Assembly (NCBI RefSeq): GCF_029433115.1
Contig: NZ_JARNTV010000038.1
Location: 1-38,721 of the forward strand
Source: Sphingomonas sp. AOB5
GTDB taxonomy: Bacteria > Pseudomonadota > Alphaproteobacteria > Sphingomonadales > Sphingomonadaceae
Length of the DNA stretch: 38,721 nt
Reading direction: 5' to 3'
This document shows, piece after piece, positions 1 to 8,121 of this stretch (its first letter is position 1; every line of letters begins with the position of its first letter). The notes under the pieces were generated by a model. That model saw nothing but the letters and a program-made list of their open reading frames with translations. It was not told the DNA's origin and searched no databases. The translations under genes were made by a program, and so were the position numbers.

Positions 1-42
1 ACCCGGCCACCCATAGAATAAACTTCCGTTGGGTGGCCGGGT
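1..42. repeat. 12-bp perfect inverted repeat at the left edge
   Basis: ACCCGGCCACCC (1-12) is the exact reverse complement of GGGTGGCCGGGT (31-42), with an 18-nt AT-richer loop. No T-tract follows on the plus strand, and the minus-strand side leaves the window. It may be a terminator of a gene to the left or a dispersed hairpin element; the sequence does not decide this. Confidence 0.5.
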
Positions 43-72
43 GGGGGAGCGGGCCGGTGCCGCCATCACAAC

Positions 73-109
73 AAAAAAAGCGGCGCCGCCGGTCTGGACC
101 GGCGGCGCC
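73..109 (-). terminator. Rho-independent terminator of the TonB receptor gene
   Basis: Read on the minus strand, a GC-rich stem (arms 82-94 and 97-109, very short loop) is followed by a run of seven T (plus-strand A-tract 73-79). It lies about 25 nt downstream of the receptor stop codon, the expected position for an intrinsic terminator. Confidence 0.85.
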
Positions 110-133
110 ACAGGGCAGGGTGTCCTTCAGGGA

Positions 134-3100
134 CTAGAAGTTGAAACGCAGGATCGCGGTGTAGCGGCGATCGTTCATGTAATAGCCGCGCGGCACCTGA
201 CGGATCCCGCCACCGATCGCCGAGATGACGGCGCTGGTCTTGGTGATCTCGTTGGTCAGGTTCACGCCCTGCACGCCCAGCTTGATGTTCGGCGTGATGG
301 CGAAGAACATCGACGCGTCGAGCTGGCCGGTGCTTTCGTTCATGATCGGATCGAACGGCGTGATCACGTCGCGCACCGTCAGCAGCCATTCCGAACGCCA
401 CGAGTAAGTGAGGCGTGCCGAGAACGGCCCGATATCGATGAACGGCGTGATGTTGAAGGTGTGCTTCGACAGGCCCTGCAGCGGCAGGAGTGCCGTATTC
501 ACCGTCGTCACGCGGCCGGCGGCCACATCCGGGTCGGTCGCCGAGAGGGTGCTCTGCGGCACGCCCGAGGAGTCGACAAAGGTGTAGTTCGCCTGGAGGC
601 CGAGGCCCTTCAGGAAGCTGGGCAGGAAGTCGTAGGTCTGCTGGTAGCTGACCTCGAAGCCCTTGATCTTGCCCGTCGCCGTCGAATTGACCGGCGTCGT
701 CACGATCGCGGGGAAGGTTGCCCCCGCATTGGTGAAGTCACGGCGCACCGTATCGTTGGTGAGGACGCCATGCAGCTCCTTGTAGAAGGCCGAGAAGGTC
801 AGCTGGCCGACATTCGAGAAATACCATTCCGCGGTCAGATCGAAGTTATCCGCGGTCGTCGGCAGCAGGTACGGATTGCCTGCGTTGAACGCGCCCTGGA
901 TCCGATAGCTGTTCGGAATGGCCGCACCGGTCGAGTCCACATTCTGCACCGTGCCGATCGACACGTTGAAGTAGTTGCGGATCAGGCCCGTCGCGGGCGG
1001 AGCCACGCCTGCGAAATAGGCCGCGCGGAACTGGAGACCGCCGCCCACTTCGAGCTTCAGGTTGATGCTCGGCAGCCAGTATTCATAGCTGGCGCTGACA
1101 CTGCTCGGCACGACCGCCCCGTTCTGGAAGGCGCGGAACGCATCGCGGGTCGCCAGCGGGAAGGTGCACAGCGCAGGCGGGTTCTGGCCCACCGGCACCG
1201 ATGCGCACTGCGCTTCGGTCGTGATCGAACCGGGGTTCGGGAAGGCAAGGTAGCCGCCCGCATCACGATCCGTCTTGGTGTAGCGCACGCCCGCCGTGCC
1301 GCTCAGCGTCCAGCCATTGCCGAACTCGCTGCGGAACTTGGCCTGGACATAGCCGGCATAATTCTGTTCGCGGATCGGGTTGATTTCACCCGGCAGGAAC
1401 GGCGTTCCGGCCACCACGCCGCAGCGATTGGCGAGCGGATTCCATCCTGCGTTGCGCACCACGCCATCGGCGCAGCTGGTCGAGGTGCCCTGCCATTCGC
1501 GAGCGATCGCGGACGAGAAGGCGACCATGCCGGCATAGTCGTTGACGGTGTGGCCGCCGTAGAACAGCCGGGGCTGTCCGCCGAGCGGATTGGCAACCTG
1601 GCCACGGAAAAAGTTGTCGAAGCCGAAGGTCTCGCCGCCATAAGTGGTGCCGGAGGTGTGGCCGTTGGCATTGTTGCCGTCGACCAGCGTGTCCATCCAG
1701 ATCGGGCCGTTATTGCCCCACTGCTCCGACAGCACACCCCAGTTATAGGTCGAGAAGCGCGAGGTCTGGTCGCGGTCCGCGTAGCGCGCACCGAACTGGA
1801 CCGACTTCAGGAAATTGCTCTCCGGGAAGGCATAGTCGAAGTCGAGCCGGAAGGCGTCGGAATTGCCGTCGCTCTGCTCGATATGGTCCATCGCGGCGCG
1901 ATAGAAGCTGTTGTACGGATCGGCGAAGCTGTTGTGGCCCGCGCCATAATAGGTCGGGTTGCCCGATCCGCCGGCCGGCTGGCCGGCGTTGCAGTCGAAG
2001 CCGGTGCCCGGCGGATTGGTCGCGTTGGTCGAGGGACCGTTGCAGACCTGCGGCGGGCCGAAGGTGACGCTCGGGAAGCCGTCGCCGTTCATCGTGATCG
2101 ATGCGTTCTGGTAGGTCGACGCCCAGATCGTGTTGTCGAGCAGATAGGTGCTCGACTTCACATGCTGGTAATCGAACACCACGCCCAGCCGGTCGCTGGC
2201 GTTCCAGCGGATGTTCAGGCCGTAATCGTCGGTGACGAGCTTCGATTCCTGATCGCGGCGGATATTGTTCGACTGGAGGCCCAGCATCGGCACGCGGGCC
2301 GCACCGGTGTTCTGGTCGCCGCGCCAGCCGGTCGGGCCGGTGATGGTACCGCTCTGGAACATGCCGTCGGCACCGAAGCTCAGCGTGGTGCCGGCCGCGG
2401 CGCGCGAGTCGCCATTGCCCGCGACGTTGTCGGTCGCGATTTCCACGGTGTGCTCGGTCCAGGCCTGGCGCGCGTCGGAACGCAGGAACTGCGCGACGAC
2501 TTCGACCGAACCGTCATTGCTCTTCCACTGCGCGGCTGCGGCATAGCCATAGCGCTCGCGGTTGAATTCCTGCGTGCCCAGCACGGCGCCGCGCGGGAAA
2601 TAGACCTGACGCTGCGGCGTCTGGCCGCCGACATTGTCCACCACGTCGCCATCGGCATATTGGTTGCGGATGCGGAAGCTCGAAAGCTGGAAGCGGTCCG
2701 CGCGGCTCTTGAGCTGCGAATAGGAGAAGTTGGCGAGCAGGCCGAACTCGCCGATCGGCGTTTCCCAGCGGTTGCTGACCAGGATCGATCCGGTCGGCGT
2801 CGCCTTGTCGACGAAATCGCCATAATTGACTTCGAGCGAACCGGCGACCTCGAGGCCCTTGAAGTCGAACGGACGGCGGGTGCGCAGATTGACCACACCC
2901 GAGATGCCGCCTTCGATGCGGTCTGCGGTCGGCGTCTTGAACACGTCGACGCCGCCCAGCATTTCCGAAGGCACGTCGGCGAAGCTCAGCGCACGGCCGT
3001 TATTGGCGGTGAAGGCTTCGCGGCCGTTGAACTCGGAACGGACATAGGTGAGGCCGCGGACGACGACGCCCGAACCTTCGACCGAGAAGTGATCGGGATC

Positions 3101-3436
3101 GAGACCGGCCGAGAAGCGATCGATCGCCACGCCCGGGATGCGCTGCAGCGCTTCGGTGACCGAACGGTCGGGGAGGGCGCTGATATCTTCGGCGGTGATC
3201 GAATCGACCACCACGTCCGAATTCTTCTTCAACTGCTGCGCGCTCTGCAGCGAGGCGCGATAGCCCTTGACGACGATCGCCTCGCCTTCGTCTTCCTGCG
3301 CCGGAGCGTCCTGCGCCCAGGCAGGCGCTGCGACCGACAGGCACGCCAGCGCAGCCGCGGACACCCCTGCACGAAGCAGGCTGGCGCGGCTTTTGGCAGC
3401 GTTGTCAGACGAGTGCTTTGAATAGAGCTTGAGCAT
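134..3436 (-). CDS. TonB-dependent receptor (TonB-Xanth-Caul type)
   Basis: Outer-membrane, TonB-energised transporter, 1100 aa. The N-terminus has a signal peptide ending near AWAQ (about residue 41), then a TonB-box-like segment EAIVVKGYR (about 52-60), a plug domain (DISALPDRSVTEALQRIPGV, and further on VDVFKTPTADRIEGGISG) and a long beta-barrel ending in the aromatic tail LRFNF. Its size and the Asn/Gly-rich loops fit the receptor family common in Xanthomonas, Caulobacter and sphingomonads. The start is the ATG at 3436, preceded by GGGGAGG at proper spacing. An in-frame upstream TTG would add 12 residues but those codons read through the operator. The gene is divergent from the halogenase operon and shares its operator-bearing region. 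From context it probably imports xylan-derived oligosaccharides; the substrate is inferred. Confidence 0.93.
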   Translation of the reverse strand: MLKLYSKHSSDNAAKSRASLLRAGVSAAALACLSVAAPAWAQDAPAQEDEGEAIVVKGYRASLQSAQQLKKNSDVVVDSITAEDISALPDRSVTEALQRIPGVAIDRFSAGLDPDHFSVEGSGVVVRGLTYVRSEFNGREAFTANNGRALSFADVPSEMLGGVDVFKTPTADRIEGGISGVVNLRTRRPFDFKGLEVAGSLEVNYGDFVDKATPTGSILVSNRWETPIGEFGLLANFSYSQLKSRADRFQLSSFRIRNQYADGDVVDNVGGQTPQRQVYFPRGAVLGTQEFNRERYGYAAAAQWKSNDGSVEVVAQFLRSDARQAWTEHTVEIATDNVAGNGDSRAAAGTTLSFGADGMFQSGTITGPTGWRGDQNTGAARVPMLGLQSNNIRRDQESKLVTDDYGLNIRWNASDRLGVVFDYQHVKSSTYLLDNTIWASTYQNASITMNGDGFPSVTFGPPQVCNGPSTNATNPPGTGFDCNAGQPAGGSGNPTYYGAGHNSFADPYNSFYRAAMDHIEQSDGNSDAFRLDFDYAFPESNFLKSVQFGARYADRDQTSRFSTYNWGVLSEQWGNNGPIWMDTLVDGNNANGHTSGTTYGGETFGFDNFFRGQVANPLGGQPRLFYGGHTVNDYAGMVAFSSAIAREWQGTSTSCADGVVRNAGWNPLANRCGVVAGTPFLPGEINPIREQNYAGYVQAKFRSEFGNGWTLSGTAGVRYTKTDRDAGGYLAFPNPGSITTEAQCASVPVGQNPPALCTFPLATRDAFRAFQNGAVVPSSVSASYEYWLPSINLKLEVGGGLQFRAAYFAGVAPPATGLIRNYFNVSIGTVQNVDSTGAAIPNSYRIQGAFNAGNPYLLPTTADNFDLTAEWYFSNVGQLTFSAFYKELHGVLTNDTVRRDFTNAGATFPAIVTTPVNSTATGKIKGFEVSYQQTYDFLPSFLKGLGLQANYTFVDSSGVPQSTLSATDPDVAAGRVTTVNTALLPLQGLSKHTFNITPFIDIGPFSARLTYSWRSEWLLTVRDVITPFDPIMNESTGQLDASMFFAITPNIKLGVQGVNLTNEITKTSAVISAIGGGIRQVPRGYYMNDRRYTAILRFNF

Positions 3437-3457
3437 CAAGCCGTCCTCCCCTTTGTT

Positions 3458-3471
3458 TGTTAGCGCTATCA
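3458..3471 (-). promoter_or_regulatory. LacI/XylR-type operator upstream of the TonB receptor
   Basis: TGTTAGCGCTATCA matches TGNTAGCGCTANCA fully, around the perfect core TAGCGCTA (3461-3468). It lies 21 nt before the receptor ATG, between promoter and ribosome-binding site, a position suited to repression. The motif resembles the XylR box described in Caulobacter and Xanthomonas. Confidence 0.75.
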
Positions 3472-3634
3472 ATTAGTCGCGCTTCGTTGTCCGAGTTAAG
3501 GTAACTGAGCTTTGGTCCGAAGATCAAGTCACCTTGTTGCAACATTTTCAAAAACGCATTTCCGTGACCAAAATGCAACGAGAAGGCCTACCCTGACAAC
3601 GCAATCAGGGAAAAAGCACGGTTTTCTGCGCGCG

Positions 3635-3663
3635 TTGACGCTTCGGTCGAGGGAGCGCTAACA
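3635..3663 (+). promoter_or_regulatory. Promoter and degenerate operator of the halogenase operon
   Basis: A TTGACG -35-like hexamer (3635-3640) is followed by AGGGAGCGCTAACA (3650-3663), which matches TGNTAGCGCTANCA except at two left-half positions. The operator would overlap the -10 region. A good Shine-Dalgarno run (AAGGGAGAGG, about 3673-3682) precedes the ATG at 3690. Confidence 0.55.
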
Positions 3664-3689
3664 ATCGGGAAAAGGGAGAGGGTGGCGCA

Positions 3690-5189
3690 ATGCTGGTGAA
3701 ACGCGTCCTGATCGTCGGCGGCGGAACGTCCGGCTGGATGACCGCGGCGGCGCTTTCGAACAAGCTCGGCGGCTCCGGAATCGCGATTCGCCTGGTCGAG
3801 TCGGCGGAAATCGGAACCGTCGGAGTCGGCGAAGCGACCGTGCCGCATATCCGCCATTTCAACGCGACGCTGGGCTTCGACGAAGCCGAGTTCATGACTC
3901 GCACCCAGGGTAGCTTCAAACTGGGCATCGAGTTCCGCAACTGGGGACGGATCGGCGATTCCTATATCCACCCGTTCGGCGTGTTCGGCGCGGATATCGG
4001 CGGCGTGCCCTTTCACCATCATTGGTTGCGGATGCAGGCCAGGGGGCAAGGCGGCGCGTTCGAGGATTATTCGCTGCCGATCCAGGCGGCCCGGCGCGGG
4101 CGGTTCCACCATCCCAATGAGGATCCGCGCTCGCTGCTCAACACCTTCAACTATGCCTATCAGTTCGACGCGAGCCTCTATGCGAAATTCCTGCGCAGCT
4201 ATGCCGAAGCGCGCGGCGTCGTGCGGCAGGAAGGCAAAGTGGTCGATGTCGCGCTGAATGGCGAAACCGGCTTCGTCGAAAGCGTCACGCTGGAAGGCGG
4301 CGAGCGAGTCGAGGCCGACCTGTTCGTCGATTGCTCGGGCTTTCGCGGGCTGCTGATCGAGCAGGCGCTGAAATCGGGTTACGAGGAATGGACCCACTGG
4401 CTGCCCTGCGATCGCGCGATCGCGCTGCCGTGCGACAATGTCGGGCCGCTGGCCCCTTACACGCGCGCGACGGCGCAGAAATCGGGCTGGGTGTGGAAAA
4501 TCCCGCTGCAGCACCGCACCGGCAACGGCCATGTCTATTCCAGCGGCTTCGTGTCGGACGATGAGGCGCTCGACACCCTGCTGGGCGAGATAGCCGCGCC
4601 GCCGCTGGCCGATCCCAACCGGCTGCGCTTCGTCACCGGCAAAAGGCGGCGTCAGTGGATCGGCAATTGCGTGTCGCTGGGGCTGGCAGCGGGGTTCCTC
4701 GAGCCGCTCGAATCGACCAGCATCCACCTGATCCAGCTCGGCATCGGGCGGCTGCTCGATCTGTTCCCGGCGCAAGAGTGGGACCCGGCCGACGCGGCCG
4801 AATTCAACCGGCTGATGGATCTGGAATATGAGCGCGTCCGCGACTTCATCATCCTCCATTATCACGCGACCGAGCGCGACGATTCGGAGTTCTGGAATTA
4901 CTGCCGCACCATGACCGTGCCGGACAGCGTGGCCTACAAGATCGAGCTGTTCCGTGAGCGCGGGGTGGTGGTGAATTACCGTGACGGCATGTTCCTCGAA
5001 CCGAGCTGGCTCGCCGTCTATCTCGGTCAGCGCGTGCATCCGCGTCATCCCGATCCGCTCGGCGACAAGGTGAGCGACGCCGATGTGACCGCGATGATGG
5101 AGGCGATGCGCGGGCGTTACACCCAAGCTGCCGAAGCCATGCCGACGCACGAGACGGTGCTGGCCCAACTCGCCGCGCAGGCCGCGTGA
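3690..5189 (+). CDS. Tryptophan-halogenase-family flavoprotein 1
   Basis: Predicted FAD-dependent halogenase-fold enzyme, 499 aa, cytosolic (no signal peptide). The FAD motif is GGGTSGW (10-16). The residues used in PrnA-type catalysis are all present: the lysine (K77, in GSFKLGIEF), the WxWxIP motif (WVWKIP, 267-272) and the glutamate-serine pair (E341/S342, in EPLEST). So it could form hypohalous acid at the flavin, although many members beside TonB receptors have no known substrate. It is first of four genes joined by 1-4 nt overlaps, so translation is probably coupled. A LacI-type operator precedes it, which ties it to carbohydrate use rather than to an antibiotic cluster. Actual halogenation is not shown by sequence. 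Confidence 0.9.
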   Translation: MLVKRVLIVGGGTSGWMTAAALSNKLGGSGIAIRLVESAEIGTVGVGEATVPHIRHFNATLGFDEAEFMTRTQGSFKLGIEFRNWGRIGDSYIHPFGVFGADIGGVPFHHHWLRMQARGQGGAFEDYSLPIQAARRGRFHHPNEDPRSLLNTFNYAYQFDASLYAKFLRSYAEARGVVRQEGKVVDVALNGETGFVESVTLEGGERVEADLFVDCSGFRGLLIEQALKSGYEEWTHWLPCDRAIALPCDNVGPLAPYTRATAQKSGWVWKIPLQHRTGNGHVYSSGFVSDDEALDTLLGEIAAPPLADPNRLRFVTGKRRRQWIGNCVSLGLAAGFLEPLESTSIHLIQLGIGRLLDLFPAQEWDPADAAEFNRLMDLEYERVRDFIILHYHATERDDSEFWNYCRTMTVPDSVAYKIELFRERGVVVNYRDGMFLEPSWLAVYLGQRVHPRHPDPLGDKVSDADVTAMMEAMRGRYTQAAEAMPTHETVLAQLAAQAA

Positions 5190-6601
5190 TGGTCCGCGAT
5201 ATCGTCATTGTCGGCGGCGGCGTTGCGGGATGGATGAGCGCGCTGGCCTTGTCGCGTGGTCTGGCGGGCAGCGGGCGGCGGATCTCGCTGGTCGAGACCG
5301 AAGGACCGGATATCGGCACCGGCCCGTTCGGTCCCGCCGAAACCACGCTGCCCGGTTTCGCGCAGTTCCTGATCGAGCATGATCTGGACGAAGCCGCGGT
5401 GCTGCGGGCGTCGCGGGGCAGCTATTCGCTGGGTTCGGCCATTGCCGGTTGGGCGGGAGAGGGTGGCACCTGGTTCCTGCCCTTTGGCGAGAGTGGTGCG
5501 CCGATGGGGCCGGTGGCCTTTCATCAACTCGCCGCGCGGGTCCGTGCTGCCGGTCAGCCTTGCCGCCTCGCCGACTTCTCGCTCGCAGCTATCGCCGCGC
5601 AAGCGGGCCGCTTCGCCCGTCCGAGCAAGGACCCGCGCTCGCCGCTTTCGACGCTCGCCTATGGCCTGCATCTCGACAAGGCGGGGTTCGCTTCGCTGCT
5701 CAGGGCCGCCGCTCTGGAAAAGGGCGTGATCCTCCATTCGGCGCCGTTCCGGTCGGTGATGGTTACCGGCCAGGTCGAATCGGTCACGCTTGCCAGTGGC
5801 GAGGTGGTGACCGGCGATCTGTTCCTCGACTGCTCCGGCGCGCGGGCGGTGCTGGCGGGATCGCTCTCGCCCTTCGAAAGCTGGAAGCAGTGGCTTCCCT
5901 GCGATCGCGTGATCGAGGCCGCCGACGCGGTGGAAGGCGTGCCGCCGCCTTACACGGTAGCCGCTGCGCACGAAGCGGGCTGGCGCCGCACCGTGCCGCT
6001 GGCCGGCGGGCAGGGCGATGCGATCCTGTCATCCTCGGCCCATTCGGATATCGGTGGTACCGCGTTCGAGTCGGGCCGCCGCGCGCGTTTCTGGACGGCC
6101 AACTGTATCGCCATTGGTGCTGCGGCAGCGGTGGTCGAACCGATCCATCCTGTCGGCCTTCATGTCGTCCAGAGCGGGCTTCGCCGCCTGATCGCGCTGT
6201 TTCCGAACGACGCGGGCGGTCCCGAGTCGGCGGAATATAACCGCATCCTGCATGGCGAGGCCGATCGCGCCCGCGACTTCATCATCGCGCACTACAAGAC
6301 CAATGGCCGCACGGGCGAGCCGCTATGGGACGATGCCCGCGCGATGGCCGTGCCCGACGAACTCCAGTACAAGCTGGATCTCCACGCCAGCCGGGGCCGC
6401 GTGCCGATGTATGACGAGGAAGTGTTCGACCGGCCCGACTGGATTGCCCTGTTCGATGGGCAGGGCGTCCGCCAGCGCCGTTACGACGCGCTCGCCGACA
6501 CGATCCCCGAAGCCGCGCTGACCCAGCATTTCGCCCGCCTGCGCCAGATATTGATCGAGACCGCTAAGGCGATGCCCGGCCATGGCGAGGCGCTGAAATG
6601 A
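5189..6601 (+). CDS. Degenerate tryptophan-halogenase homologue 2
   Basis: Paralogue of its neighbours, 470 aa, with an intact FAD-binding start (GGGVAGW, 9-15) and the family motif LFLDCSGARA. Every catalytic hallmark is altered: the lysine is serine (S80, GSYSLGS), WxWxIP reads WRRTVP (265-270), and EPLES reads EPIHP (317-321). The reading frame is intact and fully coupled (TGATG with the upstream stop; ATGA with the next gene), so it is not a decaying pseudogene. I infer a flavoprotein that cannot halogenate by the PrnA mechanism, perhaps a partner, flavin handler or different oxidoreductase. GTG at 5186 is an alternative start one codon upstream. Confidence 0.88.
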   Translation: MVRDIVIVGGGVAGWMSALALSRGLAGSGRRISLVETEGPDIGTGPFGPAETTLPGFAQFLIEHDLDEAAVLRASRGSYSLGSAIAGWAGEGGTWFLPFGESGAPMGPVAFHQLAARVRAAGQPCRLADFSLAAIAAQAGRFARPSKDPRSPLSTLAYGLHLDKAGFASLLRAAALEKGVILHSAPFRSVMVTGQVESVTLASGEVVTGDLFLDCSGARAVLAGSLSPFESWKQWLPCDRVIEAADAVEGVPPPYTVAAAHEAGWRRTVPLAGGQGDAILSSSAHSDIGGTAFESGRRARFWTANCIAIGAAAAVVEPIHPVGLHVVQSGLRRLIALFPNDAGGPESAEYNRILHGEADRARDFIIAHYKTNGRTGEPLWDDARAMAVPDELQYKLDLHASRGRVPMYDEEVFDRPDWIALFDGQGVRQRRYDALADTIPEAALTQHFARLRQILIETAKAMPGHGEALK

Positions 6602-8121
6602 GCGATCCAATCCGCCAGGTCGTGATCGTCGGCGGCGGCACCGCGGGCTGGATGGCGGCGGCTGCACTGTCGAAGCTGGTGCCGACCGGCGTCGCGGTCA
6701 CGCTGATCGAGTCCGACGCGATCGGCACGGTCGGGGTGGGCGAGGCGACCATCCCGCCGATCCGCAATTTCAACGGCCTGCTCGGCATCGACGAAGCCGA
6801 TTTCCTTCGCGCCACCCAAGGGTCGATCAAGCTCGGCATCGAGTTCGTCGACTGGACCCGCGAGGGCCATCGCTACAGCCATCCCTTCGGCGAATTCGGC
6901 TTCGATATCGAGGGCGTGAAATTCCACCATTACTGGCGCAAGTTCTACGAAAGCGGCGCAGCAAGCTGGATCGAGGATTATAATCTCTGCGCCGTCGCGA
7001 TGCGCGAGGGGCGCTACACGCCGCCGGTCGCAGACCCCGGCGATGCCCGCTCGCGCCTCAACTACGCCTATCATTTCGATGCCGGCCTCTACGCCAAATA
7101 TCTCCGCGCCTATGCCGAGGCCCGCGGCGTGGTCCGTACCGAAGGCAAGGTCCTCGACGTCCAGCTGCGCGGCGAGGACGGCTTCATCGAAAGCGTGCTC
7201 CTCGAAGGCGACCGCCGCATCGCGGGTGACCTCTGGCTCGATTGCAGCGGTTTCCGCGGCCTCCTCATCGCCGGTGCGCTCAAGACCGGCTGGGAGAGCT
7301 GGAAACACTGGCTCCAGTGCGACAGTGCCATGGCCGTACCTTGCGCCAGTGCAGGCGCCGAGATCACGCCCTTCACGCGCTCCACCGCGCATGAGGCCGG
7401 CTGGCAATGGCGCATCCCGCTGCAGCACCGGATCGGCAACGGCTATGTCTATTCCAGCGCCGACATCAGCGACGACCGGGCCCGTGAGACCCTGCTCGCC
7501 AATATCGACGGACCGGCGCTGCGCGATCCCTTCATTATCCGGTTCGAAGCCGGTCGCCGCAGCGAGATCTGGGCGAAGAACTGCGTGTCGCTCGGTCTCG
7601 CATCGGGCTTTATCGAGCCGCTGGAATCCACCAGCATCCACTTCATCCAGACCGGCATTTCGAAGCTGCTGGCGCTGTTTCCCGATCGCGGTTTCTCGCC
7701 GGTCGAGCGCGACGAATATAATCGCCTGAGCATCCTCCAGCTCGAGCAGGTCCGCGACTTCGTGATCCTGCATTATCACGCCAACGAGCGCCGCACCGGC
7801 GAGCTGTGGCGCCGAACCCGCGAGATGGCGATCCCCGAGACGCTGCAACGCAAGCTCGACCTTTTCCGCGGCCGCGGTCGCTTCTTCCGCTACGAGGACG
7901 AGCTGTTCGCGGAATCGAGCTGGATCGCGGTGATGCTCGGCCAGAATGTCATGCCGCGGGGCTGGGACCCGCTGGCCGACGCGATCGATCCCGCCGACGT
8001 GACCGACAAGCTGAACCGCATCCGCGCTGCCTTTGCCCGCGCGGCGCAGGCGATGCCGCTCCACCATCTCTGGCTCGCGCAACAGGCGCCCGCCATTCCC
8101 GACATGAAGGTTCCCGCATGA
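6598..8121 (+). CDS. Tryptophan-halogenase-family flavoprotein 3
   Basis: Family member of 507 aa with all expected residues: FAD motif GGGTAGW (12-18), catalytic lysine K78 (GSIKLGIEF), WQWRIP (269-274) and glutamate E343 in EPLEST. It has no signal peptide. The start overlaps the stop of gene 2 in an ATGA tetranucleotide, and its own stop overlaps the next start the same way. It resembles genes 1 and 4 far more than gene 2. Substrate unknown; the xylan-locus context argues against a conventional tryptophan-derived natural product. Confidence 0.9.
   Translation: MSDPIRQVVIVGGGTAGWMAAAALSKLVPTGVAVTLIESDAIGTVGVGEATIPPIRNFNGLLGIDEADFLRATQGSIKLGIEFVDWTREGHRYSHPFGEFGFDIEGVKFHHYWRKFYESGAASWIEDYNLCAVAMREGRYTPPVADPGDARSRLNYAYHFDAGLYAKYLRAYAEARGVVRTEGKVLDVQLRGEDGFIESVLLEGDRRIAGDLWLDCSGFRGLLIAGALKTGWESWKHWLQCDSAMAVPCASAGAEITPFTRSTAHEAGWQWRIPLQHRIGNGYVYSSADISDDRARETLLANIDGPALRDPFIIRFEAGRRSEIWAKNCVSLGLASGFIEPLESTSIHFIQTGISKLLALFPDRGFSPVERDEYNRLSILQLEQVRDFVILHYHANERRTGELWRRTREMAIPETLQRKLDLFRGRGRFFRYEDELFAESSWIAVMLGQNVMPRGWDPLADAIDPADVTDKLNRIRAAFARAAQAMPLHHLWLAQQAPAIPDMKVPA

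Noticed and set aside
29..3421. 1130-aa open frame on the plus strand opposite the TonB receptor
   Set aside because: It is a shadow of the receptor gene in a high-GC sequence: Arg/Ala/Val/Asp-rich, no domain, no ribosome-binding site. The opposite strand has a clear receptor with signal peptide and terminator.
3588..5168. 526-aa minus-strand frame opposite halogenase 1 (and similar ones at 6481-8082 and 8547-9689)
   Set aside because: All mirror the halogenase genes in the antisense frame and share the same repetitive composition because the sense genes are paralogues. They resemble each other only for that reason.
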